Positions 22,908-33,513 are shown, numbered from the stretch's first letter. The stretch is 64,000 nucleotides of DNA from Ornithodoros turicata (GCF_037126465.1 NC_088202.1:124820123-124884122); one strand, 5' to 3'. Program-made: numbers and translations. The notes: generated from the sequence alone by a model not told the origin.

Positions 22908-23915
22908 TTGGGCCCGGATCTTTATGCATTTGCCTATAAATGCCTAAAAGTGCATATAAACGGGACATTTTTCAGTTGGCCTGCCCTTTTCTCGATCGCA
23001 TTCAATAGCAGTCTTTTTTTTTAAGCTCGCCAAGCTCTCTTTCTCCACCTCTTCGCGTTTGTAATATATATTTACACACAAAAACTAAGAACGAGAGTGC
23101 TAACTATGCTCCAGTGCAACACGCTCTACGCTGGTTGAGCGGTAAGGCCTGATTTTGACCTCCGACGAGCACGACAGAAGCGTCGCACAAGTGTGTCATA
23201 TTAGGTCCGTGCGCAATGATATCTTTGTTCTTCCCCCCCCCCTTTTTTTTTCATATTCTATCACCACCTTGGGTTGCTTTCATTCGGGCAGCCTATAAGA
23301 GGGTCGTCAGGGCAGCATTCTTTGTGGTGTTGTTCCCGGGAAGATTTTTTCTTAAATTCCGACAGCTGGAGGCACTTTGGTTATCTGGAAGATATATTCA
23401 TCGAGAATAGTGAACTTGCGAGCTGAGAACTTGAGGAGTTGTGAAGTAGTGTGTTTGTTTGTTTGTTTGTTTTTGGGAGGGGTTATGTTGGGAGTATAGC
23501 AGAACAAGTCGGGAGACGAGTTGCATTTCTAATCTTTTTTCTTACAAACAATTCAGATAGAAGAGGCGATCACGACACGCTTGGCGTTTCCAAACCTTCA
23601 AGGCTGGCTGGGTTACTGAAAACATCATTTGTTATAGTGTACTTTCAGGGCACGGAGCGACTAAAACATCACTGTAAAGGAGGTGGTGCCATCCTGGAAT
23701 CGGCCCCACAATGCACAGAAGTATTCTTGTACGAGGAGTTGGAGCTTGCAAGCACCATAGCATCGCGTATCATGTAACGCTTTACCAAACGTCAATACAC
23801 ATCCTCACGAGGAAGTGCCTATGTTCTCTTTTTACCGCCTATCTTGGTGCTCTTTAGGGCTTAAATGTCTGCCTATTTCGGGCCTTTACACTGCCTAAAA
23901 ATCCGGGCTCTACTG
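22908..23915. mobile_element. Possible 1-kb TIR element (GGGCCCGGAT ends)
   Basis: The left end has GGGCCCGGATCTTTATGC and ATGCCTAAAAG. Read inward from the right it has GAGCCCGGATTTTTAGGCAG. The inverted similarity spans only about 20-25 bp and no clean duplication was found, so the limits are uncertain. GTTTGTTTGTTTG lies at 23455. TTTGTGGTGTTGTTCCCGGG inside resembles 63035-63055. Confidence 0.35.
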
Positions 23916-23979
23916 ATTATCTCTCTCATTATTATTCTTGTTTGTTGTTGTGTGTCTTGTCCCTTCTGTAGTCAGTATA

Positions 23980-24860
23980 CAGGGTGTCCCACAAAACGTG
24001 TCATTGAATTATAATAAAAAAAGTACGCCACCTAGAATCATGCGGTCAACGGTATTTGTTCTTACTAGATTTTTGCCACCTCCTGATGTGAATGTTATGT
24101 AACGTAATTTAATTATGTAAATTTTTGCGAACTGAACTCGGAAATTTACCAAGTAAAGGTCACTTTTTCACCCCACCAATGTGAAGAGCGTACCGAATTT
24201 ACTCAAATGAATGATAATTGACAGGGATATGATGGGTTATACAATCGGAAAAAATAGCCGAATTCATGCTCTACAGAGCTCCCAGAGGATAGCGCGCGAC
24301 GAGTTTTACTGCGCAATCGTTGTCAGTCGGACGAAAGGAGGTTGGAAACCCAGCCCACACTGGCGTCGTAGAAAGAGATAACACAGACATGGCTTATCGC
24401 GTCCGGCTTCCGCTGGGATCATGCTTTCCCTGTCCCCATTTGAGGAACTGTCACTTTTTCTACTGTCTCTCTGTGGGCTGGGTTTGCAACCTCCTTTCGT
24501 CGGACTGACCAGCAATTGCGCTCAAAAAGTCGTCGTGCGTTATGCTCGGGTGCTCCGAAAAGTATTATGCTCAGCTATTTTTTCCGATGGGATAGCTCCT
24601 TAATAACGCTGTCAATATCATGAATTCGAGTAAATTCGGCGCATTCTTCATATTGGTTGTGTAAAAAAGTGACCTTTATTTTGCAAATTTCCGAGTTCAG
24701 TTCGCAAATATTTACATAATTAAACTTACGTTATATGACATTCACATAGGAGGTGGCAAAAACCCAGTAAGAACAAATGCCGTTGACCGCATCATTCAAG
24801 GTGGAGTAGTTTTTTTTTTTTTTTATTCTAATTTAATGACACGTTTTCAGGCACACCCTG
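23980..24860. mobile_element. Long palindromic MITE, 881 bp
   Basis: The ends are CAGGGTGTCCCACAAAACGT at left and the complement of ACGTTTTCAGGCACACCCTG at right. Inverted similarity continues almost to the centre (for example AGTCGGACGAAAGGAGGTTG at 24334 against CAACCTCCTTTCGTCGGACT at 24488). Flanks TATA/CATA are compatible with a TA or short duplication. No coding sequence. Confidence 0.7.
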
Positions 24861-25222
24861 CATACCGTCTGGCCGGTAAACTTTCGTTCTGAGTTTGCAG
24901 TTGTTCTCTCCTAAGCAGCACACAATATTGGGCCCATATTGGCTGGGCATTGGCGATACGGGCTCATTGTGGGACCCGTTTTGCCAGGATTTCCCCCATC
25001 TTGGCTCAAACTTGGCAATATGGGCCTCATATTGCCAAGTTTGAACCAATATCGGGAAAATCCTGCGAATATGGGCCCCACAATGAACCCGTATATCCAA
25101 TGCCCAGCCAGTATGTGCCCAATATTGTGTGCTGCTTAGGAGAGAACAACTGCAAACTCAGAACGAAAGTTTACCGGCAAGACGGTATGCAGGGTGTGCC
25201 TGAAAACGTGTCATTGAATTTT
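24833..25222. repeat. Large inverted duplication with nested AAGCAGCACA element
   Basis: Two arms of about 190 bp meet near 25025 with moderate divergence. The outer parts repeat the right end of the preceding MITE (AATGACACGTTTTCAGGC and its complement). The inner parts begin AAGCAGCACACAATATTGGG and end in the complement, the terminus of the family also seen at 43224-43321. A third partial copy of the central part follows at 25225-25270. Confidence 0.65.
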
Positions 25223-25789
25223 GAAGTTTGAACCAATATCGGGAAAATCCTGCGAATATGGGCCCCATATTGCCCGTGTACACCCCATATTGACTGAAAA
25301 TGCAGAAAATGGTACGTACCTGTGTTGGTATACTCGTACCAAATGCCCAAGCAGGATCGGACGTTTCATTCGGGCTAAAATGTCGCTGGTTCCTCTAATG
25401 ACAACGGAATTGCGGCAGGTCAAGTAAAAAACACAATGTTTGATTGGAAGGGATGTCTCTTCTGTAACACAAGGTGCTTTCAAGTTACTGCAGGCAGTGT
25501 GAGTTGCTGAGGTGTATGTCCATCACCGTCACGAAAGCGTTTCGCTCCTTTGTACTCTAAGAGCGGGTTGGAAATTTTTGGTTCATACACCATTGCGATC
25601 CCAATGAAGGCTTCTGAGGGATGTTTGCAGTCCCGTGGGACTGCCTGGGTCCTTCACCAAACGGGTGTAGCACCTGTTCCTCGTCTTTAGGGCGATGCCG
25701 TGTTGTTTTTGTAACGCTATGGCGGGGAATGTGAGCACGCAAACGGAGAATTCGATACCGCCCTGAAAGCGAATTCTATCGAGTAGCGC
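25223..25789. other. No gene recognised
   Basis: After the partial repeat at 25225-25300, nothing recognisable. Confidence 0.4.
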
Positions 25790-26965
25790 AGAGGACACGC
25801 CAGACTCTCACTGGCTTCATAACTAAGGACACTATACCGCCGGAAGCCCCCTGGTCTCTACCGGTACCGCCCATTTTTGTACGCCTCCCAAACCTTCTGG
25901 AAAGAAGAGATCAGGTCCCCCCTCAAGTCCTCCGAGCCCATTTTAATTCTCTGGTGGACGAGAAGTTTTCTACGTTTACGGCAGCATATACCGATGGCGC
26001 ATCCCGAAACAACAAGTCCGCCTCAGCATTCGTCATACCATCCGAAGGCGTAGTGCAAGGAAGACGCCTTTCACATCCAACCTCCTCCACAGCTGCGGAA
26101 CTCTATGCAATCCATTTCTTTCTACAACACATTGCTGATCTTACACCCCGGGAATGGGCAGTCTTTACAGACTCCAAATCTGCACTTCAAGCAATTGAAA
26201 ATTCTGGCATACGAGGCCCATCCGCACCCCTAGTCACAGATGTGTTAATGGCTTACCGCACTATCTATGCCGCAGGCCACAGGCTCGTTCTCCAGTGGGT
26301 TCCAGCCCATTGTGGTGTCGTGGGGAACGAGCAGGCCGACAGCGCCGCAGAAGCAGCACTCTCGTATCGGAAACGGACCCGTATTGTTCTGCTGAGAGGA
26401 GACCGCCGTTCAATTCTGCGACGCCTAGTGACACCCCTGGCTTCCCGCCAACGGACAACCGACATTCTTCCCCCCTCTATGTTGAGCAGAGTTGATCCAA
26501 CGCTCGCTTTCCGCATGCCACGCAACACCTCTCGTCAAGATGCTGCATTAATCCACCGAATGCGTCTCGATGTGGCCTTTACAGCTCAGTGGCGTTACCG
26601 CTTGAGACAAGTTGACTCTCCCACCTGCTGCCACTGTGGTGCTCTTGAGGATCTGGAGCATATTCTTCTTCATTGCCCTCACTAGCAACGTTCCCGAACC
26701 ACACTCTCCGAGTCTCTTCGTCAGCTGGACTCTCGCCCTTTCTCCCTATCGAAATTGCTTGGTCCCTGGCCCAATCCAGCCCAGCAACGCTCTGCGCTCA
26801 AAGCTCTTCTGACATTTCTGGACACCATCGGACCTCGATCGTTATTGTGAAGGGGCTCGTTATTTTATTCCCCCCATTCCCACCAGCACTGGGGTAGAGT
26901 ATCGCCTGTGGCGATGAAACTCCCTACTCTCCAAGGTCAAAAATAAAGTTGTTGTTGTTCTAACG
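25790..26965 (+). pseudogene. LINE ORF2 fragment: RNase H and zinc knuckle
   Basis: This is a 5'-truncated RNase-H-bearing non-LTR retrotransposon (I/R1/LOA-like breadth; clade not fixed). The frame is open from about 25796 to 26685; the first methionine is at 25954. RNase H carries all four acidic residues in their usual settings: YTDGAS, TAAELYAI, FTDSKSA and NEQADSAAE, preceded by QWVPAHCGVVG. It would remove the RNA strand of the RNA-cDNA hybrid. The tail has a CCHC knuckle: CCHCGALEDLEHILLHCPH. After a stop at 26683 similar-looking coding sequence continues to about 26850, and the copy ends near AATAAAGTTGTTGTTGTT (26942-26959). No reverse transcriptase is present, so it cannot move by itself. 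Confidence 0.8.
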
Positions 26966-27039
26966 CTATGCAACGTGGATCAATAAGAAGACTGCAGAAA
27001 TGAAAAAGTAAAAAGAAGAGAGAAGTAATAGCAGTGGTG

Positions 27040-27300
27040 GATATTATACCGGATAATGCTTTATTATTACACGGACTCCCCGTTGGCGTTATCACGGAAA
27101 TATTGGCGCAATATGGGCAAAATGCGCTTGCGAATATAGGCAGCCCATATTGGTCCAATACGGAGCCTGGTTGCACTCCCCATATTGGTCCCATATTTGG
27201 CAGCCCATATTGGACACATATTGGCAGTCCTGGCAGCCCATATGGGTCCAGTATTGGACCGATATTGGCGTGCTGCTTGACGTGCTTTGTGCTCTGTCCC
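27040..27300. repeat. CCCATATTGG repeat cluster (MITE-like)
   Basis: CCCATATTGG, CCAATATGGG and close variants recur about ten times on both strands. The right end CGTGCTGCTTGACG resembles the AAGCAGCAC terminus of the elements at 24916 and 43224. Probably another copy of that family, internally expanded. Confidence 0.5.
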
Positions 27301-27364
27301 ATCCGAGATTTTTTCTCGCTGATGCTTTACTCTGATGGGTGAAGTTCTGCGCCTGCCAGGTATA

Positions 27365-27761
27365 CACTCTAAATCTTTTCACACCTTTAAAGGTGTAATA
27401 ACGTGCATGGCGCACGCCTTTTTAGGTGTAATTTTCGTAACACCATAATGGAGCACGGTTTCGCACAAATTTTCTTTACTCGAGTGTTGTCTGTCCTCCA
27501 AAAATTCAGTCTTGCAGCATCTCAACATTGTTCAACAGTATTGTAGACACTTGCGCGTGCTCGATTATCGATAGCGATGCATATATGCATTAGCTCGTAC
27601 CTACGATATCAAAGACATAATGAAAGAAGATTTGCACTGGCACTTGATCTTTAGTAATGCTTTCCAAATCTTGCAAAATATCATCCTGGAGATGCAATGT
27701 TACGCAACCAGGTTGAATGTTCATATCACACACCTTTAAAGGTGTGAAAAAGTTTACAGTG
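27365..27761. mobile_element. MITE, 397 bp, CACTGTAA family, copy 2
   Basis: It aligns end to end with 1168-1565 at nearly the same length, including ACACCTTTAAAGGTGT near both ends, GCATATATGCATTA and GCAAAATATCATCCTGGAG. The left terminus reads CACTCTAA and the right TTACAGTG. No convincing duplication here. Confidence 0.7.
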
Positions 27762-27984
27762 CACAAATGTGTGGTGTTCTGCACGTAGTTTGAACGAAGC
27801 GATAAAAACAGCTGATGCAACGTGCGCGTAAGAAACTGCATGCATATTGTTGACAGTCGTCTCGTGCATGTCGGGCCACTTTTTGTATTAACCCTAGTTA
27901 ATTAGATTAATTGTGAAGTATTTCAAAAGTCATTTTTCGAGCTGAGTGTCACTTGAAAAGTTGCAGAGCGCTTTAAAAAAACGG
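27762..27984. other. No feature recognised
   Basis: Short unique stretch. TAAAAAAACGG at 27974-27984 is the left target duplication of the next feature. Confidence 0.4.
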
Positions 27985-28129
27985 TGGTGGTGGTGGTGGT
28001 GGTGGTGAAAGGGCTTGCCGTTGTAGGCCTCACGTATGTAGGCAACATCACGACTCACGCCCTGGGGAAATGTGCGTCCCGGGCCAACTTCTAGGGGAAC
28101 TGTGCCGACAGTTCCCCTAGAAGTTCCCC
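27985..28129 (-). mobile_element. SINE with (GGT)n tail and snap-back 5' end
   Basis: The tail (GGT)8 lies at the left, so the copy reads on the minus strand. The body matches the family at 2310 (CTTGCCGTTGTAGGC, CGGGCCAACTTC, GGGAACTGTGCCGACA). At its right (5') end an 18-bp perfect hairpin is formed by 28086-28103 and 28108-28125 with the 4-nt loop GCCG. Direct repeats TAAAAAAACGG (27974-27984) and TAAAAAAAACGG (28130-28141) flank the insert, differing by one A. Confidence 0.65.
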
Positions 28130-28207
28130 TAAAAAAAACGGTTCTAGCATGCACTTTTCAGTTTCCAATCGCAATCGTAGCTGGTTTTATTCCTGCACGA
28201 TGTGATG

Positions 28208-28425
28208 TACAGTACTGGACAAAAGTTTACGGAACACGCTCCAGCGCATTCTTTCCTCAGAGTGACTTTCCTAGGAGCGAATGGGACCGTACAGTCTTAC
28301 AGACATATGCCTAGGTAACCCAGCCACCTGTTTGCAAGTCAATACCTTACCATTCGCTGATAGCGTGTCACTCCGAGGAAGAAATGCGCCGGAGCGTGTC
28401 CCGTAAACTTTTGTCCTGCACTGTA
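28208..28425. mobile_element. TA-flanked MITE, Tc1/mariner-like
   Basis: Inverted ends of about 50 bp: TACAGTACTGGACAAAAGTT at left and the complement of AACTTTTGTCCTGCACTGTA at right, with AGAATGCGCTGGAGCGTG-type blocks inside. TA at both borders fits Tc1/mariner. No transposase. Confidence 0.75.
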
Positions 28426-28716
28426 TCTAGACAAAGCCTCTGACCTCGGCAAGGATCTGGGAAGACCAGAGAGGATCAGGTTTAAAAGAAGGGGGCTGAG
28501 CACACACCCCTGAGGTAAGCCAAGATTCTGGCGTCTGGGCGTCGGTAAGATTCCATTCGGCGTCGTTCCTAGGTGGACCTTGAAGGTACGGTCACTGAGG
28601 AAACCTTGGATGAAAGCGGCGGAACTTCCTTCGATGTTGGCTGAATCGAGGGCCTGCATCACTATGTTAGTTGACACCGAGTCAAAGGCACACGCTATGT
28701 TGAAGTAAGCTGCGGC
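28426..28716 (-). pseudogene. LINE reverse transcriptase fragment
   Basis: The minus-strand reading gives FDSVSTNIVMQALDSANIEG, then GFLSDRTFKV, and RRQNLGLPQGCVLSPLLLNL, the central RT palm with the LPQGxxLSP motif of non-LTR elements. It is a second copy of the LINE that makes up 29381-39440: the same residues occur there with small changes. It is cut at the left by the border of the TA-flanked MITE and at the right near 28716, so the YxDD motif and everything downstream are missing. It is too short to act. Confidence 0.75.
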
Positions 28717-29380
28717 CCACTCAGCACACCATCAGCCCCCATCCGCAGCGCTATCGGTCTACCTCTGGGCAGGCCAATATGTCACTCAAAGCACCGTGTG
28801 ACCTGCATGGTTCTGTGGTCGCTGGCTTTTTAAGCACTTCAGGATTTTGGCGGTTCGAAAAGCGCCTATGCGTAATCCCCAGGTCAACAACACCACAGTG
28901 ATCCCCAACGTGTCGCCCTGTGCCTGAGGTACCTGGTAGCCTCTCCTTGGGGCTAGTCTGAGGGTCAAGTGCCGCGGTCACAATAACGGGAGGATAGTAC
29001 ATCTGTTTGACCCTACTCGTGACACAGATCTCGGTTATTGTCGGATAAGCGAATTGTCATAACTAACGAGGTGGATTTACATGGCAGTGAAACGGTTCCC
29101 AAGAAAAACGGTCATAAAGCGAGCATGTCAGATTAGTGGGGGTCATACTAACGAGGGTTCACTGCAGTGCAAATCCAGTAGCAAATTTTCGACTCCTCAT
29201 GTGGTAGGCTCCTCAGCTAGGAATACAAATACATGTGTCGCGCGCGGCAGAAACTGACGCGTCTATTCATAAAATTTGTTTGGGGGGGGGGGGTACGTTG
29301 GGTACACGAGCGGTCTGCTTGCCTTTACCGGCGGCACACGGGGGAGAGAGAAGGGGAGGGTGAGGGACAGGTTAGTTAAC
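28717..29380. other. No gene recognised
   Basis: Short overlapping minus-strand frames 28751-29002 without known motif. TAACGAGG motifs at 29066 and 29149 hint at an inverted-repeat element end. G13 run at 29280-29292. Confidence 0.4.
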
Positions 29381-29408
29381 TTATTTGCTAGTAAGCACCA
29401 TGGACTTA

Positions 29409-29896
29409 TAGCAGGCCTTGAGGGTCGAGACCCTTGAAAAGGTCAGCAGGTGGAGGTTGCCACGAGGATAGACTCTCCTCGACCCGGGGGTCAGATGTGC
29501 CGGTGTGCTGCACAGCTTGCTGAATCTTGCGTCTAGATGTGGCTGGGCAGTCCATTAGGACATGATCCACCGTTTCTGTCTCCCCACAGTGGGGGCATCC
29601 AGGGCTCTGTGTACGGCCGAGCTTGAAGACGTGAACGCGTGTGTAGACACTGTGGGATCGGATGCGGAGGAGGCGGGAAGCCTCGGCCCTGGAGAAGCCA
29701 CCGGTTGCACAGAGTGGTGATGTAGATCAGTCTCTCGTTTGTGATCAGGGTGTATAGCCTCCACACATGCCCCTGATTGAATTCGAGAAGCAGAAATTGC
29801 ATGTGGGATCTTGGACAGTCGGCCTGGTCTTCGCAGCTGTTTTAGCTAGAGCGTCAGCGTGGACATTCCCCACTATGCCTTTATGGGCCTTATGGG
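29409..29896 (-). pseudogene. LINE piece 3: end of RNase H and zinc knuckle
   Basis: From the insertion junction the frame gives KAHKGIVGNVHADALAKTAA, which holds the fourth RNase H aspartate (HADALA). It is then CNFCFSNSIRG and, after a shift, CPHCGETETVDHVLMDCPAT, a C-x2-C-x7-H-x4-C knuckle, with a stop near 29409. The match to the other half at 31911 shows that the 2-kb element landed inside the RNase H domain between the third and fourth acidic residues. Confidence 0.75.
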
Positions 29897-30090
29897 CTTT
29901 ACACTCTTAACTCGGTACCCTTTAGTAAAGGGTAAAAAATTGCAGTATTTTACCCTCTATTTCAGAAGCTACCAGGTACCCTCTAAGCAGTACCCTTTAT
30001 AAAAGTTACAAGGTAACCCACTAATTAGAGGTTACGGCCTTCAATCCAGCACCTGCCCGTAAAGGTTACGCCAACGTGCGGCTTTTTATA

Positions 30091-30301
30091 CAGGATGTTC
30101 ATTTTTATTCGCAACAGAGTAGCGCTCATTTGGCAGGTGGGTTATGTGAATTTTTGCTAATTAATCGATCCGTAGTTACAAACACATGCGTCAGGAAATG
30201 TCGGAAATGTTTGTAACTATGGATAGGTTAATTTGCGAAAATTAACATAACCCACCTGTCAAATGAGCGCTGGTGTGATGCGAATAAAAACAAGCACCCT
30301 G
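30091..30301. mobile_element. Palindromic MITE, 211 bp, nested
   Basis: CAGGATGTTCATTTTTATTC at left and its diverged complement (GAATAAAAACAAGCACCCTG) at right. Arms of about 85 bp include CGCTCATTTGGCAGGTGGGT. TA precedes the left end. The same length as the MITE at 46298-46508 and a similar CAGGRTGTTC end suggest one family with different interiors. Confidence 0.7.
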
Positions 30302-30359
30302 TGCGTGGGATATGGACAGACATTTACAGAACACACCAATGTACCAAAATGAACCAGCA

Positions 30360-31080
30360 GAAAAGGAGATCTTGAACATATGTATATTACAAAAACAGAA
30401 GTCTGTCGAGAGGTGACACATTGTGCACAAGTGCGATTCTGATGTGAGGAGAAACCATGGTCGCTTTACCATGTATGTGGAAAAAAGAACTATCTTCTAA
30501 GTGAGAAGCAATGCATAAAAGTGCGAGGAAGCCAGCGAGTCAAAACAACTGACCTATGTTTGCTAAGCTGAACAGACCCAACGAAATGGAGAATTGCAGC
30601 AGAAAAAAATTTATTCCACATTCGTGTTGCAGAGGCAAGCGCAAATGGCAATACAGTATTACATAAAACGCACACAACCTTGAGGAATATGAGTGTACAG
30701 TAACGCAGGAGACACTACATTACTGCGTTATCAGCGTTGGAGGCGCTCTGGGACGAGTTTGTGAGGTACTGCATTGCGCTGGTGACGGTGTGTGAACCTG
30801 CATGTGGGATCCTGGGAACAAAAGTTTGGGCAATGAGAGTTACGGAACCATTCAAATCCGTACAAAGCACAAGGTACAAAGCAGCATAAATGCGGGAAGG
30901 CGTTCACTCCGCGATTGAGTCTTAGAACATCGTAAGAATACAACCAGTAGGAAGCTGCGAATTATATATCTCGATGCATATATCCGCAGCTCGCAAAATG
31001 CACACCAGTGTACTGACTTGGCGACAAAGTAAGGGCAGAAAAGTAGCAAGCGTAAGTGGCGTTCATATGCAGGACCGCAA
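30360..31080 (+). pseudogene. Decayed C2H2 zinc-finger array
   Basis: Scattered over three frames are pieces that read like Krueppel-type fingers and their linkers: EKPWSLYHVCGKKNYLLSEK (30449-30508), HNLEEYECTV near 30672, CEPACGILGTKVWAMRV then EPFKS (30792-30858), and HKCGKAFTPRLSLRTS (30885-30932). In this family CxxC and HxxxH bind zinc and TGEKP links join the fingers, giving DNA binding. Here at least four finger remnants can be seen, each missing residues, with stops and shifts between. It lies entirely inside the 2-kb TIR element, so it may be a captured host gene piece or part of the element's own lost gene. Short motifs in three frames can arise by chance, but the repeated GEKP/CGK pattern argues against that. 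Confidence 0.45.
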
Positions 31081-31910
31081 AACGCTTGCCATAATCACAA
31101 CAAACATGCGCTAAGAGCTCTTGCTATCAAAATAACGCACGTACCTAGCACAAAATATACACTTACCCAGTGTATGAAGTGTGTGAATTAGGGCTGCGGT
31201 GGTGGCGTTCGTTTTCGGTTATATATTCTTTGCAATCTTCGCACTCTCTACACTTTCCCCTGAGAACACCGAAAATATCCTTGTTTGCTAGCGACATCTA
31301 GTTTTTCCGTTGTTCCTGATGATACTATGATAAACGCGAGGAAAACCACTGATTAAAACAGATTACACTTGTTAACGGATGGACGACGAGCGTTAAGCGT
31401 TTCAAGGAAACCGCTCTGAGTGTGGATAGACCTAGACCAGGCTCGGCTACGCAGCGAAATCGGAAATCTTGGTGGTTGCGGCATTGACAATGGTTTTCCA
31501 CCCTTTAGAAAGAAACATACTATCAGTATTCCAGACTGCGAACTTATAATCTGTGTTCATACAGCATTGATAACATGTAGTCGACGTATAGATAACGCTG
31601 AAACAGATAAAAAATAACAGCGTAGATTCGCAACTATCGTCTCGAATGGGAGGCTGAAACGCGGCATTATGCTGAAAAACAGAAGGAAAACAAACGATAA
31701 GAAACTAACAAAGAAATTATCGTTGGAGATTTCGCTTAGAAGTTACAGTGTCGGAGTAGAGGGTACATTTATAAGTTACAACAAGCTGTTTTTTTTTTTT
31801 TTTTTTTACGTTACAGTGGTGTAACCTATAAGAAATCTCGAAATCTACGTCTATATAGAAGTTACATGTTTCTAAAAGTTACAATAAAAGGTACGGGTTT
31901 AAGAGTGTAT

Positions 31911-33246
31911 GCCTTATGGGGGGGGGGGGGGGGGGTATCCACTGCAGCGATACCGCAGTGCCGTGGGATTCAAGCCGTGCTATTTGCAGCCGGGCCTTTC
32001 CAACGAAGCAGCATCTTTCGTAGTGATGTTGGATACGAGAAATAGCGCCCCGTGAGTCTGCGATGGTGACAATGTTGGTTAAGTTCGCTTCTTCTGCAGC
32101 CTCAGGCGCTTCTGTTATTGGCAGTAATTCCGCGTCAATCGATGTTATCTCCCCGAGTAAACTATCTGCCCTGTCGAGCTTAAGCGAGGGGATGTAGTAT
32201 GCGGCGGCACTTATTCCTGTGTTTTCATCTACACTGGCATCTGTGTAAGTGTGCGTGGCTTGCTTATGGTTGTTGTGCAGGCACTCCGCAGCAAGGCATT
32301 GAACGACCGTGACAGAGAGGTTGCTTGCGAGGCATAGCAGGGGGTGTGGACACCACCTTTGTGAAGTTGCAGATGGTAGCTGCAATGCGGCACTGTGCGC
32401 GGCTCTGCACCCTGGCGATGAGGGCTGTACCAAGGACGGTTTTGTGGAGTCGTGTTAGCTGCTTGAGGAGCTGTTGGGTGACCAGCGGGAGAATGGGCAA
32501 GGCTGGGGCTTCCGTGTACAGGGGCCGAGGGCATTCCTTACTCCCTTTATGTGGAGCTGCAGCGATCCTTGGAGGGCAGAGGGGCTGAGGTGAGCGAATG
32601 GGAGTTCGAAAACTATCTTGGCGACGGTCGTGACCTGGTGAATGGCTAGCACTGTGCGTTTTGGGCATCCAGATGCAGAGCTTCCTAGTCGTCGCGTGAA
32701 CGGCACCCACACAGGCGGTTGTCGATCACAAGACCAAGGTGTCGCTGAGTCTTCTCCTGAACAAGGGTATTCCATATAGGGAAAGTGGGGGCAAGCGTGA
32801 CCAACCCTTTCCCGGCCTCAGGAGCATAAAGCATGTTTTTTCTTGAGAAAGGTGTAGACCGCGGACGCCGACATAGTTGTCGACCGCAGTAATGCAGTCT
32901 TGGATGGCCGTCAGATGCCCAGGTTTTTTTCCGGATGCCCACAGAAATAAGTTCTTTGCCTAAACAGAACAGTTCAGCTCCGGCATAGACATCGGTAAGG
33001 ATCTGGGAAGACCAGAGAGGACCAGGTTAAAAAGGAGGGGGCTGAGCACACACCCCTGAGGTGAGCCAAGATTCTGGCGTCTGGGCAGGCTGAGCGTCGA
33101 TCCTAAATTAAAGTTGACATGTGGGGTAGTCGGCAAGAATCCTCTGCGTCGTTGCAAGGGGGACCCTAAAGGTACGGTTACTGAGAAAACCGTGGATGAA
33201 AGCGGCGGACCTTCCTGCGATGTTGGCTGAATCGAGGGCCTGCATC
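31911..33246 (-). pseudogene. LINE RT piece 2, connector and start of RNase H
   Basis: It resumes with MQALDSANIAGRSAAFIHGF and, after frameshifts, RRQNLGSPQGCVLSPLLFNL. At the expected YxDD site (about 32982-32998) the reading is YAGAE, so both catalytic aspartates appear lost. An RT connector full of shifts follows (32940-32440). RNase H begins at about 32310: YTDASVDENTG, SIDAELLPI and TIADSRGAI supply three of the four acidic residues. The reading stops in a run of prolines made by a C/G homopolymer (31919-31936) directly at the duplication of the 2-kb insertion. Enzyme activity is excluded. Confidence 0.75.
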
Positions 33247-33491
33247 TGGAAAAATGTTCGCTCGTTCTCTACAAAACGGACGTCCAAGACAACCGTGACC
33301 GGGAACCAAAACAACTTTATAGTCTTCAATGTTGGAACAACTGAATCCACCAGTCACAGTGCGCCACGCGCATAAACGTATCAGTGCACCCCTTTTTCTT
33401 CATCGCTCACTTTGTCGTCTCAACCACAACCGGGAATACGAAGTTGCTGACACCTTGCTAACAAGCCCAAGCCATATACTAATTCGCTACA
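33247..33491 (-). repeat. 3' LTR of BEL/Pao element
   Basis: 245 bp with the same ends (TGTAGCGAATTAG ... CATTTTTCCA). Differences from the 5' LTR are single-base changes with no indel that I can see. Confidence 0.9.
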
Positions 33492-33513
33492 CACTCCCCC
33501 CCCCCCCCCGGGA
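33492..33513 (-). other. Polypurine tract
   Basis: A G run with AGTG next to the 3' LTR on the minus strand. This is the usual plus-strand primer position. Confidence 0.7.

Larger units (their letters stand above)
29897..31910. mobile_element. 2014-bp TIR element, MULE-like
   Basis: The ends are ACACTCTTAACTCGGTACCC at left (29901) and, inward from the right, ACACTCTTAAACCCGTACC. A perfect 10-bp direct repeat GCCTTATGGG lies at 29887-29896 and 31911-31920. Subterminal GTTAC motifs fill both flanks. A 9-11-bp duplication is the mark of Mutator-like elements; some other superfamilies overlap this size, so the class is an inference. There is no transposase. The interior contains a nested MITE and zinc-finger-like relics. 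Confidence 0.6.

Noticed and set aside
27985..28008. Poly-histidine coding stretch
   Set aside because: It is the (GGT)n tail of a SINE read on the other strand.
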